Source: JAAFIM01 sp964467315 (GTDB taxonomy: Bacteria; Bacteroidota; Bacteroidia; Chitinophagales; Saprospiraceae). From it: DNA of 64,000 bases. The notes beneath the pieces are model-generated. The model saw only the letters and a program-made list of their open reading frames with translations. It ran no database searches and was not told the origin of the DNA. A program made the translations under genes and the position numbers. Below are positions 25,326 to 33,615 of the stretch, piece after piece (position 1 is the stretch's first letter; each line of letters opens with the position of its first letter). The stretch lies in the NCBI GenBank assembly GCA_964467315.1, contig CAYXSA010000009.1:1-64000 (forward strand), in the 5' to 3' direction.

Positions 25326-27815
25326 CTACTTTCGCAAGCGGCTTGCTCGACGCGAGGCAAAATATCCGCCCACATCGAAAAAGTATAAAACTTTGATGGA
25401 GAAGCTATTGCGTTGATTTTCTTCGTACATGGCGGCGAAATTGCGGGCATAATCGCGCTCGACTTGAGAGGAGAAATCCAAAACCGCGTTTTTCCAAACT
25501 ACGTTCAATTCGCTACCAGGCGCAAAGCGCCAGCGGTAAATTAGGTCGATATTGAAGGCGTTGTAGCGCTGGTCGTGCATGCCCGCATAGGCGCTGCTTA
25601 GGTGCCCCCCCTCGCTCGAAAGCTCGTAAAAATCGCTGTATACGACGTAACTCCAATAGTGGCGCAGGCGCAAACTTAGGGACATGAGGTCGTTGAAAAG
25701 GTAATTTGCCTCTATCGTATTGATGAAATCTTGCCGATAGCGCGAGCCGAAAAGCGGCGCGCTGCGTACATTGCCCTCCTCGTCTGTGATGTCCAAAAAG
25801 CGCACAAAACCGATATTATTGGGGCGAAAAATTGGATTGGTCTCTAAAATTAGGTAAAATTTGTCGCTGAAACGCAGGCGCGGACTCATCGCAAATTCCA
25901 GCACATAGGAGCCTGCCCAAGTCGAATCGCTTGCCGCAAAACGCCGATACGAAAAACTTGCATCTAAGGCAAAAGCCTTGCGGTAATCGCTCGAAAGCCA
26001 AGCGCCGACCCGCCCCCATTGGGGTTTTTGCCAAGGCTGGAAGTTGTTGCGCGCCTCAAAATAATCCCTGTAGCCAAGCGGCTGATACGCAAAATCGAAG
26101 CCCCCACTCAAGAAATTGCGGAAAGTGCCCCACATATTGTAGGCGATTTCTATGCGCGAAAACTCATTGGGCTGCAATAGCATCTCTTGGTATGCGCTTA
26201 GCTGCATACGCATATTGTTGTAAATGCCGAAGGGCTTGAAGATGCTATAATTTAGATTGACATGGCTGCCGATGATATTGGTCGCCGTAGAATAGCCCAA
26301 ATCGTTGATATCGAAATTGGCGGAAGTCGCATAATTGCCCGCCGTAAAGCGAAAATTGCCCCGCATTTTTCGGAAAGTTATATCGTAGCGGAAGCCCTGT
26401 TTGTTGGCTTCATTGGGCGATATTTCGGGGTCGTTGTCTATGAAACTATAGGAAGCCGTCCCCAAAAAGCCATACATATTTTTTTTATTCACCGCCCGCC
26501 AATCCAAGCCCCAAGCGAAGGCATCGGAGTACTCGCCGAAGCGCAAAACGCTGGTTTGGGTAAAACTCAGGTAGGAATTGTCGCCAAATTGTTGGTCTAA
26601 AACCAAGACATTGTAATTGGCAAGCGGCTCCGTGCGCAGTCGGCGCGTATCTACTACCCTACCGAGCGTATCCAATACCTCTATATCTGCATGTGCGGGC
26701 GCGGTGATAGCATTAAAAACGCCCAAGCCGAAACCCTTAGCCGTGCGCCCCGAGACCTTGAAAGCGTTGATAAGCTGGGTAGTTTCGGCGTTTTTTACCA
26801 AGCGCTCATTGGCATTTAGTTGGCTATATGCCCAGCCGAATCTACTCGGCAGGCTGCCCACACGCCGCGAATAAAACAAATCGCCACGATTGAAAATTTC
26901 TATCCCCTCCGTAAAAAAGGGTCGGCGCTCGGCATAATAAATCTCAAAGGGAGATAAATTAAACTCCAAATCATCGGACTGCGTATCGCCAAAATCGGGA
27001 ATTAGCGAAAGGTCAAGGGTGAAATTTTCGCTAATGCCGTACTTGAGGTCAGCGCCTGCCGTAGCGGCGGGAGTCCAATCGGGCGTTGCGGCGTTGCCAT
27101 CGTCGAAATGTCGCAGATAAGTCGCCACGTAAGGCGTGAGCGAGAGGCGCAGGGGTGGTTTTATATTGCTAATGCCTTCGAGTGTGCCGAATTGTTGGGC
27201 ATAATTATCGTTGCTGGGGTCGAGCGGTGCCCACCAAGCTGTTTCGCGGCTGCGGCGTATGGTACGGCTAAAATTGATGCCCCAGACCTGATTTTCGGCA
27301 GGGGGAAAGCGCAGTTGGGAGTAGGGAATTTCCATTTCTACCGTCCAGCCTTCTGCCGTCGTGCGGACTTTACTGCGCCAAGCCGCGTCCCAAACGGGGT
27401 CGTCGTTGTCGTCGTCGTACTGCACGCCCGCCGCCGTTACCATGAACGCAAAGGCGCTTTGTCGGGTGAGCATCGCGTCGATGTGCACGCCAAAATTATC
27501 GGCATTCGAGGCAAAAATATCGTCCCGAATAGAAAGTTGCCGCAAAATGCTATCGGGGTGGCTGTCGTAGAGCGTCGCGCCGATATAAATCGCCTGATTA
27601 TTGTACAAAATGCGTACTTCCGTCCGCTGCGCGCTGGGCGTATTCGGTTCGGGCGTTAGCTCCGTAAAGTCGGTCGCCATCTCCGCTTTCGCCCAGTCGG
27701 CTTCGTCCAAAACGCCGTCGATACGCAAAGGCGTATCCGTATAAGTAGCGCGCAGGCTGCGATTTTGGGCGCTACAGAGCGCGGGCAGCAAAAAAAAGAG
27801 TATAAAGACACGCAT
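25326..27815 (-). CDS. DUF5916 outer-membrane protein with CBM9-like N-terminal domain
   Basis: The 829-residue product has a signal peptide (MRVFILFFLLPALCSAQ). Residues 25-215 resemble a family 9 carbohydrate-binding fold (RIDGVLDEADWAKAE, EMEIPYSQLRFP, WGINFSRTIRR). The rest has alternating aromatic beta strands typical of an outer-membrane barrel and ends near YFFDVGGYFASRRASRLRK. This two-part layout is the common Bacteroidota DUF5916 protein, whose function is not established; a link to surface carbohydrate or haemolytic activity has been suggested only loosely. No TonB plug is seen. It is monocistronic, flanked by repeat DNA on both sides. Confidence 0.85.
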   Translation of the reverse strand: MRVFILFFLLPALCSAQNRSLRATYTDTPLRIDGVLDEADWAKAEMATDFTELTPEPNTPSAQRTEVRILYNNQAIYIGATLYDSHPDSILRQLSIRDDIFASNADNFGVHIDAMLTRQSAFAFMVTAAGVQYDDDNDDPVWDAAWRSKVRTTAEGWTVEMEIPYSQLRFPPAENQVWGINFSRTIRRSRETAWWAPLDPSNDNYAQQFGTLEGISNIKPPLRLSLTPYVATYLRHFDDGNAATPDWTPAATAGADLKYGISENFTLDLSLIPDFGDTQSDDLEFNLSPFEIYYAERRPFFTEGIEIFNRGDLFYSRRVGSLPSRFGWAYSQLNANERLVKNAETTQLINAFKVSGRTAKGFGLGVFNAITAPAHADIEVLDTLGRVVDTRRLRTEPLANYNVLVLDQQFGDNSYLSFTQTSVLRFGEYSDAFAWGLDWRAVNKKNMYGFLGTASYSFIDNDPEISPNEANKQGFRYDITFRKMRGNFRFTAGNYATSANFDINDLGYSTATNIIGSHVNLNYSIFKPFGIYNNMRMQLSAYQEMLLQPNEFSRIEIAYNMWGTFRNFLSGGFDFAYQPLGYRDYFEARNNFQPWQKPQWGRVGAWLSSDYRKAFALDASFSYRRFAASDSTWAGSYVLEFAMSPRLRFSDKFYLILETNPIFRPNNIGFVRFLDITDEEGNVRSAPLFGSRYRQDFINTIEANYLFNDLMSLSLRLRHYWSYVVYSDFYELSSEGGHLSSAYAGMHDQRYNAFNIDLIYRWRFAPGSELNVVWKNAVLDFSSQVERDYARNFAAMYEENQRNSFSIKVLYFFDVGGYFASRRASRLRK

Positions 27816-27841
27816 CTTGCAATTATTTTAGCTTTTTTTTG

Positions 27842-28013
27842 GGCGTGCCCCCGCGCCGCCCGCCGCGCAAAGGACGCGGCGGGGGGCGAATAATTATTCG
27901 CCCCTACGCGGCGCGGGGTCGGGCTATGCGGGGCGCATCATCATCGCCCAATAGGGCGAATGTTGATTCGCCCTATTGGGCGAATGTTGATTCGCCCCTA
28001 CTATCCCTCACGC
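27842..28013 (+). repeat. R1 structured element, copy 11 (class A, nested cargo)
   Basis: P2 outer stem CCGCGCCGC/GCGGCGCGG encloses two further palindromes (CCGCCGCGC... and GGGCGAATAATTATTCGCCC). The variable arm holds a tandem pair of AATGTTGATTCGCCC units. P1 and P3 are intact. This copy shows accretion of palindromes inside loops. Confidence 0.88.
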
Positions 28014-28035
28014 GGAGGTACTCCGTACAGATTGC

Positions 28036-28668
28036 CTACGATTGGGCTGCGTCTGTGGGCGGGGCGGGGGTTTCTTCTGGCAGATAGCGCAGGTCGAGCG
28101 AAAACTTATCGGGATAGCAAGCAGTTTTTTCTTTGTAGAAGGCGTTGATTTTGCGCATATCGGCGGCTATATCGCCCGAAGGGTAAATCACCCCGCCGAT
28201 GCCTGCTTCCTTTTTCGCATAGTCGAGATAGCCCAAGCAGATCGGCACGCCCGCGCTGAGCGCAATGTAATAAAAACCTGTTTTCCATTCGGTACGCAGA
28301 GAGCGCGAGCCTTCGGGCGGTACGATGATGGCTATATTTTCATTCGTCTTGAAAAGGCTGGCTATAGCCTCTACGGCGCTGGGGCGCTCGCCTGTATCGG
28401 CTCTGGGGCGACGGTCTACGCCGATACCGCCCGTAGAGCGAATGAACCAACCCCAAAAGCCGCGCATCCATTCTTGCTTGATGGTGTAGCGAAAGGGAAC
28501 GTTTAGCAATTTCATCGCGGCAACCGTCAGGGGCTGATCCCAGTTGGAAGTATGCGGCGCAGCCAATAAAACACAGCGCTCGATGTCTTTTTTCGGGATA
28601 GTCTTATCGACATATATCCGCCAGCGCATCAGCCACATAAAAACACGAGCAAAAAAACGGGAAATCAT
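28036..28668 (-). CDS. 1-acyl-sn-glycerol-3-phosphate acyltransferase family protein
   Basis: This 210-residue protein has an N-terminal amphipathic or membrane-contact helix (FFARVFMWLMRWRIYV). The acyltransferase H-x4-D motif is HTSNWD at 39-44, and the phosphate-binding block is PEGSRS at 118-123. These are the catalytic features of the PlsC family, which transfers an acyl chain to lysophosphatidate or to lipid A-like and ornithine-lipid acceptors; the acceptor cannot be told from sequence. The C-terminus is Pro/Ala-rich. A heptamer array lies just upstream. Confidence 0.88.
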   Translation of the reverse strand: MISRFFARVFMWLMRWRIYVDKTIPKKDIERCVLLAAPHTSNWDQPLTVAAMKLLNVPFRYTIKQEWMRGFWGWFIRSTGGIGVDRRPRADTGERPSAVEAIASLFKTNENIAIIVPPEGSRSLRTEWKTGFYYIALSAGVPICLGYLDYAKKEAGIGGVIYPSGDIAADMRKINAFYKEKTACYPDKFSLDLRYLPEETPAPPTDAAQS

Positions 28669-28679
28669 TTTTGGGAGGA

Positions 28680-28880
28680 GGTAGTAGGTAGGAAGTAGTA
28701 GGATTATGGGCTGCTACCCTACCCTGTGGAGGCAAGTATTTTTAAGTCGGTCGTAAGTAGTAAGTAGTAAGTAGTAAGTAGTAAGTAGTAAGACTATTGG
28801 GTAGTACGCCAATGCGAGTATGCAGAAAATTAGTTTGCCATCAAACTTATTACCTGCTGCTTGCTGCCTACTACTCAAGT
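28680..28880. repeat. R3 heptamer array, AAGTAGT type
   Basis: About five direct copies of AAGTAGT occupy 28753-28791. Imperfect related units lie on the left (GTAGTAGGTAGGAAGTAGTA) and inverted units on the right (CTGCTTGCTGCCTACTACTC), with a core AGTTTGCCATCAAACTTATT. The layout matches other R3 loci although the 7-base unit is unrelated. Confidence 0.75.
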
Positions 28881-28883
28881 ATT

Positions 28884-29237
28884 TTAGTCGATGCGGAAGC
28901 CGACGGCTTGGGCGACTTCGGGGCATTCGAGGCGTATGGCATGGGTGAAATCGCGCAAAAAAGCGAGGCTGTCGCTGCTGCTGCGTCGCTCGGCGAAGGG
29001 GTCGTTTTTGCCTAAGCATTCGCGGTGTTCTTCGCGGGCAATCATATAGTTGCGCTCGCTTAATTTGCCTATGCGAAATTGTTTTTCGGCGGGGGCAAAC
29101 TGTGCAGCACAGCGGCAGAAGGTTTCGGCATAGCTCTCTACGCTCCTATTTTGCCGATTGACAAAGAAGGACAAGACAAACGCCAAAACGAGCAGCGCTA
29201 AACCAATAAATAAGTACTTTCTGGCTGTGGGAGACAC
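28884..29237 (-). CDS. Small membrane-anchored protein with two Cys-containing helices
   Basis: A GTG at 29237 gives 117 residues: a single transmembrane segment (LFIGLALLVLAFVLSFFV) near 9-26, then a soluble part with AETFCRCAAQF, EEHRECLG and RLECPEV, four cysteines in all. Longer readings cross heptamer repeats and R4/R1 DNA and are rejected. Spacing of the cysteines suggests a small helical disulphide domain outside the membrane, like other four-cysteine Bacteroidota proteins, for example the product of 38572-39072. The function is unknown. Confidence 0.65.
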   Translation of the reverse strand: MSPTARKYLFIGLALLVLAFVLSFFVNRQNRSVESYAETFCRCAAQFAPAEKQFRIGKLSERNYMIAREEHRECLGKNDPFAERRSSSDSLAFLRDFTHAIRLECPEVAQAVGFRID

Positions 29238-29242
29238 TTTTT

Positions 29243-29268
29243 GAATGACGAATGACGAATGACGAATG
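29243..29268. repeat. R3 heptamers, ACGAATG type
   Basis: Three to four direct copies of GAATGAC lie directly upstream of a GTG start, with no inverted partner array in the next 100 bases. Confidence 0.7.
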
Positions 29269-29313
29269 TTGTGCTGCAGTGGGGTGCTGCGTGGTGCAGT
29301 GGGCGCACGGTGT

Positions 29314-29370
29314 CCGCAGGCTGCGCTACGCTTGCCTGCGGCTACGAAAGAAAACGCCCCTTTGGGGCTA
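29314..29370. repeat. R4 repeat, copy 3
   Basis: CCGCAGGCTGCGCTACGCTT is followed by the hairpin CGCCCCTTTGGGGC, as at 5105. Next comes a CCCGCCGCG/CGCGGCGGG hairpin with a CCTTTG loop (29378-29401) that abuts R1 copy 12. Confidence 0.65.
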
Positions 29371-29407
29371 TATCGCCCGCCGCGTCCTTTGCGCGGCGGG
29401 ATAAAAT

Positions 29408-29501
29408 GCGTGAGGGATAGGAGGGGCAGCCCCTGTGGCTGCCCTGAATAGCCCGACCCTGCGACCTTTAAGCGCGTTAGCGCGGGGAGCAGGGGCACGC
29501 C
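29408..29501 (-). repeat. R1 structured element, copy 12 (class A)
   Basis: P1 and P3 are intact. The P2 half (CCTGCGACC...GGAGCAGG) is practically identical to the copies at 11688 and 33515, suggesting recent spread of this half. CACGCC joins ATAATTACGA and an R3 array. Confidence 0.87.
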
Positions 29502-29503
29502 AT

Positions 29504-29592
29504 AATTACGAATTACGAATGTCTTGCTTTGTGTATACGCTTGATTATAAATGGGTTATGCACATTCATTCGTCATTCGTCATTCGTCATTC
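29504..29592. repeat. R3 heptamer array with full core
   Basis: Left units are ACGAATT; right units are TTCGTCA (four copies). The core reads GCTTTGTGTATA, CTTGATTATAAA and TTATGCACA, a 40-base arrangement shared with the arrays at 47897 and 54244. The right edge abuts the yidD stop. Confidence 0.82.
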
Positions 29593-29865
29593 TCAAGGGA
29601 CGGGGTCGTGTCCGTGTCCGCCCCAAGGATGGCAGCTCAAGATGCGTTTGGCGGCGAGGTATCCGCCTTTGAATGCGCCGTATTTGCGTATGGCTTCCAT
29701 GCCGTAGCGCGAGCAAGTGGGTTGGTATCGGCAGGCAGAGGGGAGAATGGGCGAGATGCAGAGCTGATAAATGCGTATCAGCAGCATAAAGACCAAGCCC
29801 AGTCCGTAGGCAAGGGCGCGATACAGGTACAAAAACGGCAGGGCGAGCAAATGAAGGAGCTGCAT
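29593..29865 (-). CDS. yidD: Membrane protein insertion efficiency factor YidD
   Basis: The 90-residue product contains the family core IRIYQLCISPILPSACRYQP, followed by TCSRYGMEAIRKYG and GGYLAAKRILSCHPWGGHG, with the three conserved cysteines. The N-terminus is an amphipathic or membrane-contact helix. It assists YidC-dependent insertion of inner-membrane proteins. The ATG at 29865 is preferred to a TTG 39 bases upstream. It follows rnpA, as is usual, but rpmH and dnaA are not adjacent. Confidence 0.93.
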   Translation of the reverse strand: MQLLHLLALPFLYLYRALAYGLGLVFMLLIRIYQLCISPILPSACRYQPTCSRYGMEAIRKYGAFKGGYLAAKRILSCHPWGGHGHDPVP

Positions 29866-29923
29866 ACGGCGTATGGCTTGCGAATGGGAGATTGTGCGGC
29901 GCAAAGAAACAAAAAAAGAACGG

Positions 29924-30370
29924 CTATTCGGCAGGGGCAGGGGGAAAAAGTTGCTGCTGCAAGCGGCGCAGGAGGTAGCGCGTTTTGCCCTCTATATCGG
30001 CAAGGGTAGCAGGGAGGGTATCGCCCGCGAAAAGCCAGATAATTTGCAAGTTTTTGCCCTTTTCAAGGGCGGCAGCGAGTAAAGCGCTTTTGTGTAAGCG
30101 ATAAGCTTCGCGCATCAGGCGTTTGATGCGATTGCGGTCTACGGCTTTGCGGAAGCGTTTTTTGGGCGCGCTAAAAGCTGCTTGCACGCGCAAGGGCGTT
30201 TTTTCGCGCTCGCCCTCGAAGCGGTACAAGCCAAATGGCGGCGCAGTTGCCGACTCTACCAAGCGCCAAAGCAAGCGCAAAGGATAGGCGGCAACGCTCT
30301 GACGCGCGGCAAATATCTCGGCTAAATCCTTATGGCTTTTCAGCCGCTCGGCTCGGTAAAATCGGAACAT
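29924..30370 (-). CDS. rnpA: Ribonuclease P protein component
   Basis: The 148-residue basic protein has the conserved RNR motif KKRFRKAVDRNRIKRLMRE at 70-88. This motif binds the catalytic P RNA and the 5' leader of pre-tRNA. The N-terminal FRFYRAERLKSHKDLAEIF matches the usual family start. It is about 25-30 residues longer than many RnpA proteins, the extra length being in the loop after the first strand and at the C-terminus (QQQLFPPAPAE). yidD follows after a short gap, probably in the same transcript. Confidence 0.95.
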   Translation of the reverse strand: MFRFYRAERLKSHKDLAEIFAARQSVAAYPLRLLWRLVESATAPPFGLYRFEGEREKTPLRVQAAFSAPKKRFRKAVDRNRIKRLMREAYRLHKSALLAAALEKGKNLQIIWLFAGDTLPATLADIEGKTRYLLRRLQQQLFPPAPAE

Positions 30371-30389
30371 GATTGGTTGTGCATGAGGT

Positions 30390-30462
30390 CGTAGGTACTG
30401 CGCCGCTCGCTGCGCTGGTACTATGCCGCCTTAGGGCGGCAGTGGTAGCAAGTACCTATAAT
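30390..30462. repeat. R2 hairpin repeat, copy 2 with a partial duplicate
   Basis: TAGGTACTGCGCCGCTCGCT precedes the intact unit GGTACTATGCCGCC-TTA-GGGCGGCAGTGGTAGCAAGTACC. It lies directly upstream of rnpA on the minus strand. Confidence 0.72.
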
Positions 30463-30503
30463 GTTTTTGGAGAAGTATCAGCCTTTTTTTCTGACAAAAA
30501 AGC

Positions 30504-31274
30504 CTAAATAAAATCTATGAGCGCATTGACAAAATCCTGCGGCTTATCGGCGTGCACCCAATGCCCCGCATCGGCGATTTCGGCTAATTGGGCATGAGGG
30601 AAATAGCGCAGGCAGTCCGCCCATTCGGCGGGATTGATGTAATTGGAGCCTGCGCCGCGCAAGAAAAGCGTATGCCCCTCGAAGGGTGCAGCAGGCGGCA
30701 AGAAAGCTAAAATATCCTCGTAATGCGCATGAATAACGGGCAAATTCATACGCCATTCGTAACGCTGCGTATGCTTGCTGATGGTGAGATTTTTGAGTAT
30801 AAACTGCTTGGTCGACCAATCTAAAACGGGAAAGCTATCCAAAACGGCTTCCGCCTGCGCACGCGACTGTAGATTTTCTACATCGATGGCAAACATCGCC
30901 TCAAAAACGCCCTCATGATGCCCTTTGTAGGTTTTGGGGGCGATATCGACGACTACAAGCGAATCCACCAATTCGGCACGGGTAAAAGCTACCTGCATCG
31001 CTACTTTGCCTCCCATCGAATGCCCAACTATATGCGCACTGCGCAGCGCCTGACTTTCGATAAATTGCACCACATCTTCAGCCATAGCGGCATAGCCAAA
31101 TTCGGTGCTATGCGGCGAGCGTCCGTGATTGCGCAGATCGAGAATATAGACACAATAGCGCTCGGAGAGCATTTTGGCGACGCTCTGCCAATTATCCAGC
31201 GTGCCAAACATACCGTGTAAAATCAGAACGGGAGCGTGCAGCGGAGAGCCGAACATTTTGAAGTTGAGTTGCAT
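30504..31274 (-). CDS. Alpha/beta hydrolase, YbfF-like esterase
   Basis: The 256-residue protein has the oxyanion strand LILHGMFGTLDNWQ, the nucleophile elbow GHSMGG with Ser86, VVVDIAP, and a C-terminal histidine motif GHWVHAD near 237. The pattern matches the YbfF/acyl-CoA-esterase-like group of cytosolic hydrolases. The substrate is unknown. It starts 18 bases after the stop of another alpha/beta hydrolase gene, so the two may be one transcript. Confidence 0.87.
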   Translation of the reverse strand: MQLNFKMFGSPLHAPVLILHGMFGTLDNWQSVAKMLSERYCVYILDLRNHGRSPHSTEFGYAAMAEDVVQFIESQALRSAHIVGHSMGGKVAMQVAFTRAELVDSLVVVDIAPKTYKGHHEGVFEAMFAIDVENLQSRAQAEAVLDSFPVLDWSTKQFILKNLTISKHTQRYEWRMNLPVIHAHYEDILAFLPPAAPFEGHTLFLRGAGSNYINPAEWADCLRYFPHAQLAEIADAGHWVHADKPQDFVNALIDFI

Positions 31275-31292
31275 GGGGGGAGATGTGCTTGG

Positions 31293-32243
31293 TTATTGGC
31301 TATCGTTCAAAAATGCGGCTACATCTGCCTGCCAGTCGGCTGCGTGTAGGCGCAAATAATCATCGTGGGCAGCCTGCGGGTAGACAGATAGGCGTTTTTT
31401 GAGGGCGGGCAGCCGCGCAAAGATAGTATCTATTTCCGTGCGGTTTACCTTTTCATCGGCTGCGCCGTAGAGCAGTAAAGTGGGACAATTTATATTTCGG
31501 GCGTATTCGCTCGGCGCGTGCCCGAATGCCCAAAAACCGTTGATAAGACCGCCCCAAAATACGATCAGTGCCACCATCGGAAAGCTCGGCACACCCGCAT
31601 TGGAGAAGCGTACACGCACAGCCTCGTAGAGCGTACCGAAGGGGCATTCTAAGATGATACCGCTGGGCTTTGCGCCCTCGCTGACGGCTTTCATAATAGC
31701 TACTGCGCCCATTGAGGTCCCAAAAAGGTATACATTTTTTTCGCCGCTTGTGTTTAGGTAGTCTATACAACTTTGCACCTGCTCGCTTTCGGCATAGCCT
31801 AAGGTCGTTTGATTGCCTTGCGAGCCGCCTGCGCCCATAAAATCTACCAAAAGCACAGAATAGCCCATATCGCGGAAGCGCTCGGCTTTATCGAGTAGGG
31901 AGGATTTTGATGCGCCGTATCCGTGAAAGAGCGCCACCGTGTCGCCTGCATTGGGCTGCCGAATATGCCAACATTCTATTTGCCGATTGCTTTGCAAAAG
32001 GACAGTTTCATAATCGCCCTGCGGTAGTCGGTAATTGCTCGCTCTTGCGCGGCTGATGCCAAAAAATGCGCCCCATAGCTTTTGTCCGAAAGTCATTTCG
32101 GAGATTTTTGCCGAGCTTGTAGCACTAAAATGCGTAAAGCTATAAGCCTGAAATATCGCCAATAAGTTCATAAAAGCGAAAATCCAAAGCAGCCAGCGCC
32201 ACCAGCGTCGGCGTAGCCTATGATAAAACATTTTCAAAGGCAT
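31293..32243 (-). CDS. Membrane-anchored alpha/beta hydrolase
   Basis: The 316-residue protein begins with a basic stretch and one membrane span (RWWRWLLWIFAFMNLLAIFQ), leaving the hydrolase outside the cytoplasm. The fold markers are TVALFHGYGASKSSL, the nucleophile elbow FGTSMGA, ILECPFGTLYEAV, LLLYGAADEKV (acid) and AAHDDYLRLH (His). An upstream in-frame start would add 42 residues but overlaps the probable leader; ATGs at 32243 and 32231 are both possible. It may end the transcript that begins in the fibre-like gene, since only short gaps separate them. Confidence 0.82.
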   Translation of the reverse strand: MPLKMFYHRLRRRWWRWLLWIFAFMNLLAIFQAYSFTHFSATSSAKISEMTFGQKLWGAFFGISRARASNYRLPQGDYETVLLQSNRQIECWHIRQPNAGDTVALFHGYGASKSSLLDKAERFRDMGYSVLLVDFMGAGGSQGNQTTLGYAESEQVQSCIDYLNTSGEKNVYLFGTSMGAVAIMKAVSEGAKPSGIILECPFGTLYEAVRVRFSNAGVPSFPMVALIVFWGGLINGFWAFGHAPSEYARNINCPTLLLYGAADEKVNRTEIDTIFARLPALKKRLSVYPQAAHDDYLRLHAADWQADVAAFLNDSQ

Positions 32244-32316
32244 AAGGTGCTTTTTTCTCAAAAAAAAACTTCGCAAGTCCCCCGCTATGGAGAGAATTGC
32301 GAAGAAATATGGTTTG

Positions 32317-32478
32317 TTAAGATTTATCGGCTTGCATTTGCTCATTGGCTTGGTCGTGTATCTTGCCAATGATGTCGAATACGTCCTTAAAAGGTAGATT
32401 GCCCAGAGCCTTTAGTACGAGGTTGACTTCCTCGAAGGTAAGGACAATTTGTAGTTCTTTGTTGTCTTGATTGCTCAT
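32317..32478 (-). CDS. 53-residue conserved-looking small protein
   Basis: The complete frame reads MSNQDNKELQIVLTFEEVNL, continues with VLKALGNLPFKDVFDIIGKI, and ends HDQANEQMQADKS. A short strand followed by two helices with regular hydrophobic spacing looks like a real folded peptide. Similar small proteins with the EEVNLVL and LPF motifs occur, as far as I recall, next to phage tail genes. The start lies 9 bases after the fibre-like gene stop. It could be a fibre chaperone or adaptor; that is inference. Confidence 0.7.
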   Translation of the reverse strand: MSNQDNKELQIVLTFEEVNLVLKALGNLPFKDVFDIIGKIHDQANEQMQADKS

Positions 32479-32487
32479 CGTGGCGGC

Positions 32488-33297
32488 TTATTTTTGCTCC
32501 AGCTCGTATGCGCCATAAGGCAGCATACTATCGTCCCAGAGCTTGGATATATAGTAATGGATAACGGCAGGGTGGCGATTGTTTTCGTCCACGAAGCCGA
32601 AATTGCCTGCGGTGCAGACCTCCAGCCTATAGCCATCGATGGTGCCACGCCAGCGAAATTTTATCTTTTGGAAGAACCAGCCATAGGAGGCTTTTATGAT
32701 ATTGATAGAGCCTTTTCCGTACATACCTAAGGCGACGGCTTGGCTCATCGAATAGCGTCCGCGTCCTTTTCTACCGACGGCGCGGGCAAAAATTTCGTAG
32801 CCCTGTGTGCCTTGTAGTCCTTCCAAAATCGGGTGCCATCTACCGTCGGCGGGCACTTCGCCCGTTTTGAAGATGCCTACGCGTCCTTTCATGGCTACGA
32901 GTCCATTGACTTCGAGTCGGTAATTGGGCGTGGTAGTAGCGATACCGACATTGCCGTTGTCGCGCAAAAACAGCACGCTGATGGGCGCATCTGTCCCCTG
33001 GTCGCGGTCTAAGATGCGGTCTTTATTGGTCGCATTAAAGCTCAAGCCCTTGCTATGACGCGAGGGGTTGATAGAGATGCTAAACGCAGAATTGGGGTCG
33101 CGCATACTCTCATAAAAGCTCATGAGTTTTTGCTTTTCGCCCTGCGGGGCGAGCATCCAACCTTCGTTGGGGTTCTGCGCAAAACCGTCGTCAACCTTAT
33201 TGACTGTAGAATCGATAAGGTCGCTAAAATTGACCTCTGTAGGTACAGAGCCGCGTTTGAAGAGGTTTCTTAGTGTGCTTCTATTGAGTAATGACAT
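32488..33297 (-). CDS. Probable tail fibre or receptor-binding protein of the injection system
   Basis: The 269-residue protein begins MSLLNRSTLRNLFKRGSVPT and contains VLFLRDNGNVGIATTTPNY followed by RLEVNG, a motif typical of trimeric phage fibres and of proteins that carry S74-type fibre tips. No S74 autoprotease dyad is seen. The C-terminal half is rich in aromatic and glycine residues (KASYGWFFQKIKFRWRGTID). It sits at the end of the baseplate block on the same strand, where fibre genes usually lie in Afp/PVC loci. Its role in target recognition is inferred from position and motif. Confidence 0.65.
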   Translation of the reverse strand: MSLLNRSTLRNLFKRGSVPTEVNFSDLIDSTVNKVDDGFAQNPNEGWMLAPQGEKQKLMSFYESMRDPNSAFSISINPSRHSKGLSFNATNKDRILDRDQGTDAPISVLFLRDNGNVGIATTTPNYRLEVNGLVAMKGRVGIFKTGEVPADGRWHPILEGLQGTQGYEIFARAVGRKGRGRYSMSQAVALGMYGKGSINIIKASYGWFFQKIKFRWRGTIDGYRLEVCTAGNFGFVDENNRHPAVIHYYISKLWDDSMLPYGAYELEQK

Positions 33298-33363
33298 AGT
33301 TACGGGGTTACTATTGGCGAATAGGTAGGCGCTATATTATGTGTTTATTTTTTTGTTTTTTTT

Positions 33364-33473
33364 GGCGTGCCCCCGCGCCGCAGGGGCGCGGGGTCGCGTG
33401 TTGCAGGGCTTTGGTGCTTACCGCTGTGCGGTTTCGCACCAGCGCTACGCGCTGCCCTTTCACCCGCTCACGC
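33364..33473 (+). repeat. R1 structured element, copy 13 (class B)
   Basis: P3 is GCG-T-GT / AC-C-CGC (written CACCCGC), as at 3555 and 41734. P2 is CCCGCGCC/GGCGCGGGG. The copy is arranged head to head with copy 14, 41 bases away. Confidence 0.85.
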
Positions 33474-33514
33474 GGTCTGTCTGTCAGCCCCTTGCCGCTT
33501 TAATCTGGCTTTTT

Positions 33515-33613
33515 GCGTGAGGGATAGGAGCGGAAGCCCGCTTCAGCGGGCTGGAGCGGATAGCCCGACCCTGCGACCTTTAAGCGCGTTAGCGCGGGGA
33601 GCAGGGGCACGCC
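33515..33613 (-). repeat. R1 structured element, copy 14 (class A)
   Basis: Stems are intact. The arm carries GCGGAAGCCCGC/GCGGGCTGGAGC. The P2 half is the same as at 11688 and 29408. It joins an R3 array through CACGCCATAATGACGA. Confidence 0.87.
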
Positions 33614-33615
33614 AT

